From NCBI GenBank assembly GCA_910578995.1, contig CAJTSY010000008.1, positions 9,136 to 59,532 on the forward strand: a stretch of DNA of 50,397 nt, read 5' to 3'. This stretch comes from an uncultured Acetatifactor sp. (GTDB lineage Bacteria; Bacillota; Clostridia; Lachnospirales; Lachnospiraceae). A model generated the notes under the pieces. That model made no database searches and was not told where the DNA came from. It saw nothing but the letters and a program-made list of their open reading frames with translations. Position numbers and translations under genes: made by a program. Shown here one piece after another: positions 8,738 to 17,226 of this stretch; position 1 is the stretch's first letter, and each line of letters opens with the position of its first letter.

Positions 8738-8764
8738 AAAAAGGAAGCCTCTGGCTTCCTTTTT
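8738..8764. terminator. Bidirectional Rho-independent terminator
   Basis: AAAAAGGAAGCC (8738-8749) pairs exactly with 8753-8764 across a three-base loop, giving A and T runs on the two sides. It serves the convergent ends of the DUF378 gene (plus) and rsfS (minus). Confidence 0.9.
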
Positions 8765-8776
8765 TCGCTGCTCAGT

Positions 8777-9139
8777 TTATTCCTCAAATTCGCTCACATC
8801 CATCTGCCTGCCGTCCCTCCAGATGCGTTCCAGATCATACAGCAGCCGGTTCTCCCTGTCAAAAATATGGATAATCACATCGCCGAAATCCATCAGGATC
8901 CAGTTGGCTGTGTTGTACCCTTCTGTCTGCTTCTCGGGGTAGCCCGCGCGGCCCAGGGTTTCCTGTACATTGTCGCACAGCGCCTGGATCTGGTTCTTGT
9001 TGGCGCCGCCTGCTATGATAAAATAGTCGGCAATCACAGACACTTCGCTGATGTCAATAATATGGATATCCTGCGCCTTCTTGTCCTGCAGGGCGCTGAT
9101 TGCAAGCCTTGCCATTTCCCTCGCACTTTTGTTTTCCAT
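8777..9139 (-). CDS. rsfS: Ribosome silencing factor RsfS
   Basis: The 120-residue protein has the RsfS/Iojap core, including ADYFIIAGG, the helix starting NQIQALCDNV, and NWILMDFGDVIIHIF. RsfS binds L14 on the 50S subunit and blocks subunit joining in starved cells. It is the last gene of the rplU-prp-rpmA-obgE-yhbY-nadD-yqeK-rsfS series, and the yqeK-nadD linkage is usual for this family. AAGGAG precedes the ATG. It ends at the bidirectional terminator. Confidence 0.95.
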   Translation of the reverse strand: MENKSAREMARLAISALQDKKAQDIHIIDISEVSVIADYFIIAGGANKNQIQALCDNVQETLGRAGYPEKQTEGYNTANWILMDFGDVIIHIFDRENRLLYDLERIWRDGRQMDVSEFEE

Positions 9140-9168
9140 AGATTCTCCTTATTTTCCACTTCTTTATA

Positions 9169-9759
9169 TTACTTTAAATTTCCTCCCTGGCGGGAATAGT
9201 AACGCCAGGTTTCCTCTGTCATAGGGTCGATATCGCCCTCGGACGTCTTCAGGTAGGCCAGGGTATCCCTTAAAATCTCCCTCAGGGCCTGGTCAATGTC
9301 AACAAAGGCAAGTTTCCTGATCTCACCTAACCGGGGGGCATGTCTTCTTCCCGGTTCTATATAATCGGCTACAAAAACGATTTTCTCCAGAAGGCTCATA
9401 TCCCTCCTGCCCGTAGTGTGGCTGCGGATGGCATTTAGGATATCCGGCTCCTTTACGCCGTACTTTTCCCGGGCCAGGCAGGCTCCCACTTTTGCATGGA
9501 GTAAAAAAGGGTTTTTCCTCTCCACCTCCGTGACAGGAATATGGTTTTTCTTGCAGATAGAAAGCATTTTCTCATCTGAAAGGCACTTTGCACAGTCATG
9601 AAGCAGTCCGGCCACTCTGGCATTCTCCAGATCGCCACCGTAGCGCATTGCGAGAGCCGCTGAAGTGTACTCCACCCCGAGCGTATGCTCAAAGCGCCTG
9701 GCATCCTGTACCTTTCCAACTGCTTTTCTAAGCTTTCTCAAATGATTCGTCTTTTTCAC
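9169..9759 (-). CDS. yqeK: HD-domain symmetrical diadenosine tetraphosphate hydrolase
   Basis: The 196-residue HD-superfamily protein shows the metal-binding pattern: H24 (FEHTLGV), the HD pair in AGLLHDCAK, HAKVGACLA, and VFVADYIEPGR. YqeK-type enzymes cut Ap4A and related alarmones symmetrically. The start overlaps the 3' end of nadD by 32 bp, the conserved Firmicutes arrangement, and implies coupled translation. Confidence 0.92.
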   Translation of the reverse strand: MKKTNHLRKLRKAVGKVQDARRFEHTLGVEYTSAALAMRYGGDLENARVAGLLHDCAKCLSDEKMLSICKKNHIPVTEVERKNPFLLHAKVGACLAREKYGVKEPDILNAIRSHTTGRRDMSLLEKIVFVADYIEPGRRHAPRLGEIRKLAFVDIDQALREILRDTLAYLKTSEGDIDPMTEETWRYYSRQGGNLK

Positions 9760-10366
9760 GGTAAAAACCCTTTTCCTCTATATATGATATTACTTTGTCA
9801 GGCACCAGGTATCTGATACTCTGGTTTTCGCGGATCCGCCGGCGGATCAGGGTGGATGAAACCGGCAGATTCAGGAAAGGAATCAGCCGGATCCTGTCAT
9901 GGGAACTGCTGAATTTTCTTTCCAGTTCCTTCTTTTTGTCTTCCATCTCATCCATAGACACGCCACCCCTTACAGCAGCCGCCAGGATACATCTCTCAAA
10001 AATTCTGTTCGGGTATTTCCAGTTTTCAATGTTAAACAGGCAGTCTGCCCCTGCAATGAAGTAAAAGGAATCCTCTGGAAAGGCAACCCCCAGGGCTTCA
10101 AGAGTCTCATATGTGTAGGAGGCTCCTTCCCGCTCCACCTCAATACCCATGCATTTGAAAAAAGGGTTGTCCTCCACCGCAAGTTCCGTCATGACAAGCC
10201 GTTCCCTGCCGGACAGGATCTCCCGGGAGTCCTTCATATAGGATGAGCCCGTGGGAATGAACCATACCTCATCCAGTCTCAGGGCATCCCGGATCCATTC
10301 CGCCAGCATTAAATGACCTGTATGGACAGGGTTAAAGGTTCCGCCCATAATACCAATTTGTCTCAT
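9728..10366 (-). CDS. nadD: Nicotinate-nucleotide adenylyltransferase
   Basis: The 212-residue protein starts MRQIGIMGGTFNPVHTGHLM with the nucleotidyltransferase GGTFNPxHxGH motif, and ends with the SSTLIRRR signature. NadD converts nicotinate mononucleotide and ATP to deamido-NAD in NAD synthesis. The frame is open for 56 more codons upstream, but no homology starts before the ATG at 10366, which gives the usual length. It is followed by yqeK with overlap. Confidence 0.95.
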   Translation of the reverse strand: MRQIGIMGGTFNPVHTGHLMLAEWIRDALRLDEVWFIPTGSSYMKDSREILSGRERLVMTELAVEDNPFFKCMGIEVEREGASYTYETLEALGVAFPEDSFYFIAGADCLFNIENWKYPNRIFERCILAAAVRGGVSMDEMEDKKKELERKFSSSHDRIRLIPFLNLPVSSTLIRRRIRENQSIRYLVPDKVISYIEEKGFYREKDESFEKA

Positions 10367-10481
10367 CACACCACACTTCCCGCCCCGGGAGGATTTGGCT
10401 TCCCCAGGCAGTTCCCTCCATTGCCTTATCTTCACAGTGCGCCAAACCTGCTGGAATGCAGTGCACCGACGCCCATGGGCG

Positions 10482-10772
10482 TTACTGGGGAAGAATGATC
10501 CTGGGTTTATCCCGGTCCGGTTTGTACAGGACAATCTTCTTGCCGATCACCTGAACTACCTGGGAATGTGTCCTTCCGGCCACCATCTCACCTATCAGGG
10601 CAGGGTCATCATCACAGTTTTTCAACACTGCTATTTTGATCAGTTCGTTTTTATGGAAGGCCTCACCTATGGCCTCCGTCAGTTCCGGCGTAAGGCTGTT
10701 TTTTCCTACCTGGAATATAGGATCCAGGTTATTTGCAAGTCCCTTCAGATACGCTCTCTGCTTACTTGTCAT
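10482..10772 (-). CDS. yhbY: YhbY-type CRM domain RNA-binding protein
   Basis: The 96-residue protein MTSKQRAYLKGLA... is a single CRM domain, with FQVGKNSLTPELTEAI and VVQVIGKKIVLYKP in the expected places. YhbY family members bind pre-50S particles and act in large-subunit assembly. The start at 10772 is chosen because AAGGAAG precedes it and family homology begins there. Its position between obgE and nadD matches its ribosome-assembly role. About 115 bp without a gene separate it from nadD. Confidence 0.93.
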   Translation of the reverse strand: MTSKQRAYLKGLANNLDPIFQVGKNSLTPELTEAIGEAFHKNELIKIAVLKNCDDDPALIGEMVAGRTHSQVVQVIGKKIVLYKPDRDKPRIILPQ

Positions 10773-10803
10773 ACATTCTTCCTTCTTAAAAGTGACTTTT
10801 TCT

Positions 10804-12093
10804 TTATTTATAGTAATCAAAAGAATGTCCGTATATGCGGACTGTGTCCCCGTCTTCAATTCCAAGGGCCTCAAGCTGCTGCAGAATACCGGTGGATTTC
10901 AGGAACCCCTGGAAAAAGTTAAAGCCTTTTTCACTGTCAAGGTTTGTGTAGCCCAACATTTTCTCCACCTTGGGGCCTTCTACTACATACTCGTCGTTTT
11001 TGGCATCATATTCCACCGTATAGGACTCTGCCCCCTGTGAAACGGCTTTCTCCGCATTGAATTCCGGCTCAAACACCGTGACTTCATTGCCTGTTTCCTC
11101 CAACATACGGTTTACCTGATACAGCAGTTCCTTTACTCCTTCGCCGCTGACGGCAGAAATCGGATATACCGGAATGCCCTTAGGTTCGAACTCTTCCTTT
11201 ATGGCATTCAGGGTACTCTCTTCCCTCTCAAAGATCACATCAATCTTATTGGCGGCAATCACCTGAGGACGGCGGGCAATTTCTGGATTGTAGGCATTCA
11301 GTTCCCTGTTGATGGCGTAGATGTCCTCCACCGGATCCCTGCCCTCCGTACCGGCAGCATCCACAATATGAATAATTACTTTGGTGCGTTCGATGTGGCG
11401 CAAAAATTCATATCCCAGTCCCACGCCCTGAGAGGCTCCTTCAATCAGTCCCGGAATATCCGCTATGACAAAACCTTTTGTCCCATCCAGATCCACCACA
11501 CCCAGATTGGGATTCAGGGTGGTAAAATGATAGTTGGCTATCTTGGGCTTTGCATTTGTTACACGGGCCAGAAAAGTAGATTTTCCCACATTGGGCAGAC
11601 CCACGAGCCCCACGTCCGCAATCACCTTCAGTTCAAGCAGCAGACTCAGCTCCTTTGCCGGCTGGCCGGGCTGGGCATACATGGGAGCCTGCATGGTACT
11701 GGTGGCATAATGCTGGTTTCCACTTCCTCCCCGGCCGCCTTTCAGCAGAACGATTTCCCTGTTGTCACCGGACATGTCAACAATGATCTGTCCGGTCTCC
11801 GCTTCCCTGATAACAGTTCCCGGGGGAACTTTCAGGACAATGTTTTTTCCGTCTTTGCCCCGGCAGTTCTTCTTACCGCCCGGTTCCCCGTCACCTGCCT
11901 TGTATTTCCGGGAATTGCGGAAATCTATGAGGGTGTTCAGCCCCTCGTCCACCATGAAGATCACATCTCCGCCCCTGCCGCCGTCCCCTCCGTCCGGGCC
12001 GCCCGCAGGCACAAATTTCTCATGGCGGAAGGAGACATGTCCGTCCCCGCCTTTACCGCTTCTCACATATATTTTTGCCCTGTCTGCAAACAT
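10804..12093 (-). CDS. obgE: GTPase Obg
   Basis: The 429-residue protein has three domains. The first is a Gly-rich Obg fold (residues 1-158) rich in GGDGGRGGD-like stretches. The second is a G domain with GLPNVGKST (G1), the DIPG G3 motif and NKID (G4). The third is a C-terminal OCT domain ending at YYK. Obg works in 50S maturation and stress control. I use the ATG at 12093, where the Obg fold begins, although the frame is open 17 codons upstream. It lies after a strong hairpin downstream of rpmA. Confidence 0.97.
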   Translation of the reverse strand: MFADRAKIYVRSGKGGDGHVSFRHEKFVPAGGPDGGDGGRGGDVIFMVDEGLNTLIDFRNSRKYKAGDGEPGGKKNCRGKDGKNIVLKVPPGTVIREAETGQIIVDMSGDNREIVLLKGGRGGSGNQHYATSTMQAPMYAQPGQPAKELSLLLELKVIADVGLVGLPNVGKSTFLARVTNAKPKIANYHFTTLNPNLGVVDLDGTKGFVIADIPGLIEGASQGVGLGYEFLRHIERTKVIIHIVDAAGTEGRDPVEDIYAINRELNAYNPEIARRPQVIAANKIDVIFEREESTLNAIKEEFEPKGIPVYPISAVSGEGVKELLYQVNRMLEETGNEVTVFEPEFNAEKAVSQGAESYTVEYDAKNDEYVVEGPKVEKMLGYTNLDSEKGFNFFQGFLKSTGILQQLEALGIEDGDTVRIYGHSFDYYK

Positions 12094-12135
12094 AATGCCG
12101 CCTTTCTGTCCTGCATGCCCGTGCATATAAAACGA

Positions 12136-12163
12136 GGACTCCAAACAAGAACGTTTGGAGTCC
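12136..12163 (-). terminator. 11-bp perfect hairpin between rpmA and obgE
   Basis: GGACTCCAAAC (12136-12146) pairs exactly with 12153-12163. On the minus strand the stem is followed by CTCGTTTTAT, a moderate T tract. It probably acts as a partial terminator or processing site that lowers obgE expression relative to the ribosomal protein genes. Confidence 0.65.
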
Positions 12164-12176
12164 GGAAAGTTTCGAA

Positions 12177-12461
12177 CTATTTCTCTACAGGATAAACAGA
12201 AGCCTTCTTCTTGTCTCTTCCCATTCTCTCAAAACGAAGAACACCGTCAACCAAAGCAAACAGGGTATCGTCTCCGCCTCGCCCAACATTAACGCCGGGA
12301 TGAATCTTGGTTCCGCGCTGTCTGTAAAGAATATTTCCAGCCTTTACGAACTGTCCGTCAGCTCTCTTCGCACCTAATCTCTTGGATTCGGAATCCCTGC
12401 CGTTCTTTGTGGAACCGACTCCCTTTTTGTGCGCGAAAAATTGAAGGTTCATATGAAACAT
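12177..12461 (-). CDS. rpmA: Ribosomal protein L27 with Prp-cleaved N-terminal extension
   Basis: The 94-residue protein begins MFHMNLQFFAHKKG. The NLQFFA/xKKG sequence is the Firmicutes L27 extension that must be removed after Ala10 by Prp before L27 can function at the peptidyl-transferase centre. The rest (GVGSTKNGRDSESKRLGAKR) is canonical L27. GGAGGTG precedes the ATG at 12461. The gene starts 3 bp after the protease gene prp. Confidence 0.98.
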   Translation of the reverse strand: MFHMNLQFFAHKKGVGSTKNGRDSESKRLGAKRADGQFVKAGNILYRQRGTKIHPGVNVGRGGDDTLFALVDGVLRFERMGRDKKKASVYPVEK

Positions 12462-12464
12462 GGT

Positions 12465-12797
12465 CTACACCTCCTCGAATTTAACTTGCAAATACTTCCT
12501 GCCGTACTCCCTGCTGATATTTTCCAGGGAAAATACCATGGAATCCATCAGGAAAGCCGATTTTTCCTGCAGAACGCTCTCGAAATCACATTTAAGAAAG
12601 CCTGTTTCTTCGTTTTCCGTAATCTTCAGCCTTTCCCCGGCCAGTTCCTCAAGGGAACAGACAGTGCCGATGGTCAGAGCCGATATGGCGGCACAAAGGA
12701 TATCCGGTTTTCCGCGTTTCGCGTATTCTGCATGTCCCATACAGGTAAATCCCCTGTAGGCACCTTTTTTGTCCTTACGGACGGTAATTGTCGTCAT
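12465..12797 (-). CDS. prp: Ribosomal-processing cysteine protease Prp
   Basis: The 110-residue protein carries the Prp dyad: H22 in GHAEYAKRG and C35 in DILCAAISAL. Prp removes the N-terminal extension of L27, and the cognate cleavage motif is visible in the adjacent rpmA. The family was formerly annotated as YsxB or DUF464. It lies between rplU (5 bp upstream) and rpmA (3 bp downstream), the normal order. Confidence 0.96.
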   Translation of the reverse strand: MTTITVRKDKKGAYRGFTCMGHAEYAKRGKPDILCAAISALTIGTVCSLEELAGERLKITENEETGFLKCDFESVLQEKSAFLMDSMVFSLENISREYGRKYLQVKFEEV

Positions 12798-12802
12798 GAT
12801 GC

Positions 12803-13108
12803 TCAGGCATTGATCTTGTCGATCTTTACCTTTGTGTAAGCCTGTCTGTGACCATTCTTCTTGTGGTATCCGGTTTTTCTCTTGTACTTGTATACAATAA
12901 TCTTCTTACCCCGGGTCTGCTCCACGACGCTGGCGGATACGGTGGCATTGGCAACGTCCTCGCCAACCTTCAGGCTCTCATCGCTTACGGCGATAACATG
13001 GTCAAAAGTAACAACACTGCCTGTCTCTGCATCCAGTTTCTCAACATAGATGACATCACCTTCAGATACTTTGTACTGCTTTCCGCCTGTTGCAATAATT
13101 GCGTACAT
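12803..13108 (-). CDS. rplU: Ribosomal protein L21
   Basis: The 101-residue protein starts MYAIIATGGKQYKV and ends with the basic RKTGYHKKNGHRQ segment that contacts 23S rRNA. Length is standard. AGGAGGTG lies upstream. It is the first gene of the rplU-prp-rpmA-obgE series and is preceded by a leader of about 200 nt. Confidence 0.98.
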   Translation of the reverse strand: MYAIIATGGKQYKVSEGDVIYVEKLDAETGSVVTFDHVIAVSDESLKVGEDVANATVSASVVEQTRGKKIIVYKYKRKTGYHKKNGHRQAYTKVKIDKINA

Positions 13109-13307
13109 ACTTAGGCACCTCCTTTATGAACTCCCGTTCATCTTACTCGCTGACCTTGGTGGCATCCTCTGACACTCTTATACCGGGCCATGCGGCATAT
13201 ACAAATGTATTAACATGCATGCAGATGGCAGATTAAAACACATCCCATTCCTGTCCAATACACACTGGAATATATTAGCACGAGATACTGTCCGCTGTCA
13301 ATACCTT
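13109..13307 (-). promoter_or_regulatory. Leader region of the L21 operon, possibly autoregulatory
   Basis: These 199 bases separate the cytidylate-kinase-like gene from rplU and hold no gene. On the minus strand a small hairpin (TGAAC-GGGA-GTTCA) lies directly upstream of the rplU ribosome site. Firmicutes rplU operons commonly carry an L21 leader RNA, which is the likely identity. I could not fold the region or match a covariance model by eye. A weak promoter candidate, TGGACA then TAATCT with 16 bp between, is present. Confidence 0.35.
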
Positions 13308-13934
13308 TTAGTCATTTCTTTTTTCAAAATCCTCAATATACTGGATAATCAGTTTTACCGTGCCGTTCACGCCCAGTACGCTGCTGTTGATGCACAGGTC
13401 GTAACTGTCCGCACGTCCCCACTTTTTTGAGGAATAGTAATTATAGTAACTCTGACGCTGCTTATCCTTTTTGATAATCATATCCCTGGTCTTGTTTTCG
13501 GTCAGCTCATATTTTTCCATGATGCGCCTGACCTTGCATTCCTCGTTGCCGTAGATGAAAATGTCCACCACATTGTTCCTGTCCGCCAGGGCATAGTCCG
13601 CACAGCGGCCGACGATAACACAGGGACCTTCATCCGCGATCTTCTTAATGGTGTCGAACTGCGCCAGAAACACCTTGTGGCTGATGGGCATATCCACGAA
13701 GGAGGAATTGTTATAGCCAAAGGAATAGGTGTCCATGACCAGGTTGTACAGAAACGAATTGGTGGGCCTTTCATCGTGATTCTGGATCATTTCCTCGCAG
13801 AAGCCGCTCTCCTTCGCCGCCCTTGTGAGAAGTTCCTTGTCAAAAAAAGGAATATCGAAATATTCAGCTACCATTTTACCGATCTCACGGCCTGCTGATC
13901 CATACTGTCTTCCAATCGTAACCACTGTATTCAT
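13308..13934 (-). CDS. Cytidylate kinase-like family protein
   Basis: The 208-residue protein starts TIGRQYGSAGREIGKMVA, a variant P-loop typical of the cytidylate-kinase-like (AAA_26) family rather than Cmk itself. FFDKELL follows, then VIVGRCADYAL, and arginine-rich lid residues (CKVRRIMEKYE). It probably phosphorylates a nucleotide, but the substrate is not established for this family. It is separate from any rpsA or plsC gene, unlike true cmk. GAGGTAG precedes the ATG. Confidence 0.82.
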   Translation of the reverse strand: MNTVVTIGRQYGSAGREIGKMVAEYFDIPFFDKELLTRAAKESGFCEEMIQNHDERPTNSFLYNLVMDTYSFGYNNSSFVDMPISHKVFLAQFDTIKKIADEGPCVIVGRCADYALADRNNVVDIFIYGNEECKVRRIMEKYELTENKTRDMIIKKDKQRQSYYNYYSSKKWGRADSYDLCINSSVLGVNGTVKLIIQYIEDFEKRND

Positions 13935-14032
13935 ACTGCTACCTCTTTTCTATGCAGAGTATAAAAGCTTTCCATATGAAACTTTTACCTGCTTCCATTA
14001 TACATCAAAGAAAAGATTTACACAACAGAAAA

Positions 14033-14971
14033 TCAAATTTGGGAAACGGAGCGGATGCCGGAACCCATTATTTGCAGCAGATGGGCAAAGTACTCCGGCA
14101 GGGGGGCGTCCACTTCCACATACGCGTTGGTGGAAGGATGCCGGAACCCCAGAATTTTCGCGTGGAGGGTCTGGCCCTGCAGACGGAACGGGAAATTGCG
14201 ACTCCCGTAGAGCTCGTCCCCCAGAAGCGGATGTCCGATACTGGACAGATGTACCCGGATCTGGTGGGTCCGGCCTGTCTCCAGCACACATTCTATATAG
14301 GTATATTTCTCAAAACGTTCCAACACACGATAATGGGTAACTGCGGGCTTTCCATTCTTTTCATTGACAGCCATCTTTTTGCGCTCCGCAGGATGCCTTC
14401 CCACAGGCCTGTCAATGGTACCCTGCTCTTCTTTCAGCACGCCGTGGCAGATGGCCTGATACCGTCTGACGATGGAATGTTCCCTCAGCTGCTCTGCGAT
14501 GCAGTTATGGGCCATGTCGTTTTTGCAGGCGATAACGGAACCTGTGGTGTCCATGTCGATACGGTGGACAATGCCGGGACGCAGGACCCCGTTGATTCCG
14601 GAAAGGCTCTCTCCGCAGTGATACAGCAGGGCGTTGACCAGGGTTTTACTGTAATGCCCTGCCGCAGGATGCACCACCATGCCCTTGGGTTTGTTGATTA
14701 CAATAACGTCTTCGTCTTCATACAAAATATCCAGTGGAATATCTTCAGGCACAATATCAGGCTCCACAGCCGTGGGAAGGCAGAATTCCACCCAGTCTTC
14801 CGCTTTGACCCTGTAACTGCCTTTCACAGACTGCCCGTTAACACTGACAGCCCCATCCCTGATCATTTTCTGGATAAATGAGCGCGACAAAGAATCGATA
14901 AGTGCGGAAAGACACTTATCGATCCTCTCATCCTCCAGTTCTTCAGTTATCTCGAAACGGAGTTTATCCAC
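14033..14971 (-). CDS. rluD: RluA-family 23S rRNA pseudouridine synthase
   Basis: The 312-residue protein has an N-terminal S4 RNA-binding domain (about residues 14-60) and a RluA catalytic domain with HRIDMDTTGS, holding the catalytic Asp, and GRTHQIRVHL. The S4-plus-RluA layout is that of RluD and YlyB, which modify 23S rRNA helix 69 or related sites. The start is a GTG at 14971, seven bases after GGGGAG, and it overlaps the end of lspA by 8 bp. The lspA-rluD pair is conserved in Firmicutes. Confidence 0.92.
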   Translation of the reverse strand: MDKLRFEITEELEDERIDKCLSALIDSLSRSFIQKMIRDGAVSVNGQSVKGSYRVKAEDWVEFCLPTAVEPDIVPEDIPLDILYEDEDVIVINKPKGMVVHPAAGHYSKTLVNALLYHCGESLSGINGVLRPGIVHRIDMDTTGSVIACKNDMAHNCIAEQLREHSIVRRYQAICHGVLKEEQGTIDRPVGRHPAERKKMAVNEKNGKPAVTHYRVLERFEKYTYIECVLETGRTHQIRVHLSSIGHPLLGDELYGSRNFPFRLQGQTLHAKILGFRHPSTNAYVEVDAPLPEYFAHLLQIMGSGIRSVSQI

Positions 14972-15518
14972 TTTCCTTCTCCCCTGAATCAGGCCTGCCA
15001 GGCTTTGTGTTTTTCCGAAAGCTTAAAAATTCCAGCTCCTCCTCCTTATACACAAACATAAACAGGAAGAATAAAAGAATGGCAGATATAACGATATAGC
15101 AGTCCGCCACATTGAAAACAGGATAATGGATCAGGACAAATGAGATAAAATCCACCACAAAGTCAAAACGGATCCTGTCTATTATATTTCCCAGCGCTCC
15201 GGCAATCAAAGCCGACAGCAGGAAGTGCACAATACGGAACTTTTTCCCCTGGGGTACCTTCAGCAGGAAGAACAGGATGACAGCCAGTACTCCAAACCCC
15301 ATGATCAAGATAAAAATTTTCCTGTTCCGGAAGAGACTGAAAGCGATTCCTGTATTTTCCACATATTGTAGTTCCAGAATTCCTTCTATCAGCACCAGGG
15401 CCGGATTCCCTTTCAGCCGAGAGATGGCAAGATATTTCGTAAACTGGTCCAGACACAGCAAAACCGCCGCCACCAGTCCGTCTATGATCAGCAGCTTATG
15501 CTTTTTATTTTCACGCAT
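14964..15518 (-). CDS. lspA: Lipoprotein signal peptidase (signal peptidase II)
   Basis: The 184-residue protein has four membrane segments and the LspA motifs: LDQFTKYLA near the N-terminus, ENTGIAFSLF, VVDFI and FNVADCYI. The last two carry the two catalytic aspartates. It cleaves diacylglyceryl-modified prolipoproteins, and one lipoprotein substrate candidate (the DD-carboxypeptidase at 19970-20956) is in this window. I use the ATG at 15518, spaced six bases from GAAGAGG; another ATG lies six bases upstream. It overlaps the aroB stop by 8 bp. An extended C-terminal acidic/basic tail is present. Confidence 0.94.
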   Translation of the reverse strand: MRENKKHKLLIIDGLVAAVLLCLDQFTKYLAISRLKGNPALVLIEGILELQYVENTGIAFSLFRNRKIFILIMGFGVLAVILFFLLKVPQGKKFRIVHFLLSALIAGALGNIIDRIRFDFVVDFISFVLIHYPVFNVADCYIVISAILLFFLFMFVYKEEELEFLSFRKNTKPGRPDSGEKESG

Positions 15519-16620
15519 GGGCATCCTCTTCACTGAAATAAATCTCGTTGACCGCCGCCAGAATCTCTTCGTCTGTAACGGAATGGTCAATAACCGCCTT
15601 CCCGATCTTTTTCAGCAGCACAAATTTGATTTTGCCTGCCTCCATCTTTTTATCGGATTTTGTCAGGCGCAGGATTTCTTGCGGATCAATGTCATCAATG
15701 GATATGGGCAGGTAAAAAGGAACAAACATATCACGTACTTCGTAGTACTCCTCCATGGAAAGCAGTTCCCTTTTCCAGGAAATATATGCGGCGGCAACGA
15801 TGCCCAGGGCAACACATTCCCCATGGTACAGCGTAAAATTTTTTGCCTTTTCAATGGCATGGCCTATGGTATGCCCCAAATTCAGGAGGGCGCGATCCCC
15901 CTGTTCCTCAGGGTCCTTTTCCACCACCAGTTTCTTTACAGTGCAGCTGCGGATCAGCATTTCCTGAAGCACCTGCAGGTCACGTTCACAGATTTCATAC
16001 ATATTTTCAATCAGCCACTCGTAGAAAGCAGCGTCCCTGATCAGGCCATGCTTCATGACTTCCGCAAAACCGGAAAAATACTGCCGTTCCTCCAGGGTCT
16101 GAAGCAGCGCCAGATTCATATAAACCAGACGGGGCATTTTAAAGGCACCTACCATGTTTTTATAGCCGTCAAAATCAACGCCTGTCTTCCCCCCTATACT
16201 GCTGTCTGCCTGTGCCAGCAGAGTGGAAGGAATCTGTACAAAGTCGATTCCCCTCAGATAAGTGGCGGCAGCATATCCAGTGATGTCCCCCACCACGCCG
16301 CCTCCCAGTGCCAGAAGCATGTCTCTGCGCTCAAACCCTTCCTCAATGAGAAATCTGTATATTTCCTTTACCGTATCAAGGTTTTTGCCGGCTTCTCCCT
16401 CCGGAAAGACATATTTCACCGCTTTCCGGCATTTTCCGTCCAGGATGTTCAGAACTTCCGCCCCATACAGCTGATCCACCCTGGAATCCGTAACCACGCA
16501 TAACCGCCTGTCCCCGCATCCCAGGGCAGCCAGTTCTGTCCACAGTTCGTCAAATGACCCTGTAAATAGGATATCATAACAGGGCTTCCTATTATATAAT
16601 ACATTTATTTTCTCAGACAT
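15511..16620 (-). CDS. aroB: 3-dehydroquinate synthase
   Basis: The 369-residue protein contains the NAD-binding LALGGGVVGDITGYAA segment and then RGIDFVQIPSTLLAQADSSIGGKTG, both hallmarks of AroB. The metal-binding histidines follow (LLNLGHTIGHAIE, YHGECVALG). AroB converts DAHP to 3-dehydroquinate in the shikimate pathway. It is placed directly upstream of lspA with overlapping reading frames and no other aro genes nearby, so it seems to be an operon insertion specific to this lineage. GGGAGAT precedes the ATG. Confidence 0.95.
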   Translation of the reverse strand: MSEKINVLYNRKPCYDILFTGSFDELWTELAALGCGDRRLCVVTDSRVDQLYGAEVLNILDGKCRKAVKYVFPEGEAGKNLDTVKEIYRFLIEEGFERRDMLLALGGGVVGDITGYAAATYLRGIDFVQIPSTLLAQADSSIGGKTGVDFDGYKNMVGAFKMPRLVYMNLALLQTLEERQYFSGFAEVMKHGLIRDAAFYEWLIENMYEICERDLQVLQEMLIRSCTVKKLVVEKDPEEQGDRALLNLGHTIGHAIEKAKNFTLYHGECVALGIVAAAYISWKRELLSMEEYYEVRDMFVPFYLPISIDDIDPQEILRLTKSDKKMEAGKIKFVLLKKIGKAVIDHSVTDEEILAAVNEIYFSEEDAHA

Positions 16621-16667
16621 ATCTCCCTTGTACCCTTCTCAAACTCTTTTTCCATGCCTGCGGTCCG

Positions 16668-17192
16668 TTATTCCCCGTCGTAGGCGTCATTGAACAAATC
16701 CTGATAGTCTCCCGATATCTCCACAGAGGAAGGCGTAATGATAAGGATATAATTGGAAATCTTCTGAAGCCTCCCTGATATGGCGCAGCAGGAACCGCAG
16801 ACAAAATCCGTGATTCTCTGGGCCAGATCCATGTCAAGACCTTCCAGGTTCAGCACTACTGTACGGTTTGACAGAAGCATCTGAGTGATATCCCGTCCAT
16901 CATCCACAGAAGTAGGCTTCACCACGCATACTTCCATATTGTTGCCATTTGTAACTTTTCTGGAGGATGGCTGGCGGATGGAAGTAATATTGCTGGTGAC
17001 GCTCTGCCTCCTGGAAGGAGTCTCCACATGCTCCTCTGTATAGTCCTCCATGTGCCTTACCTTGGAAGAGGACCTTCTGGGCGCAGGTTCCGGTTCCATT
17101 TCGTCATCGTCATAATACTCGTCGTCATAGTACTCTTCTTCCTCTTCGCCGTTCAGCTTCATATAGTTCAGAAATTTGTCCAATGCTCCCAT
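16668..17192 (-). CDS. sepF: Cell division protein SepF
   Basis: The 174-residue protein starts MGALDKFLNYMKL, the membrane-binding amphipathic helix. A strongly acidic Glu/Asp/Tyr linker follows (about residues 14-35), and then the C-terminal DUF552 domain, with VCVVKPTSVDDGRDI and NLEGLDMDLAQRITDFV. SepF bundles FtsZ and tethers it to the membrane. I place the start at the ATG at 17192, where the helix begins. The yggS gene is upstream, the usual sepF neighbourhood, while ylmG and divIVA do not follow here. Confidence 0.95.
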   Translation of the reverse strand: MGALDKFLNYMKLNGEEEEEYYDDEYYDDDEMEPEPAPRRSSSKVRHMEDYTEEHVETPSRRQSVTSNITSIRQPSSRKVTNGNNMEVCVVKPTSVDDGRDITQMLLSNRTVVLNLEGLDMDLAQRITDFVCGSCCAISGRLQKISNYILIITPSSVEISGDYQDLFNDAYDGE

Positions 17193-17226
17193 TTCACTAC
17201 CACACCTTTCATTCTCTGCATATTCC

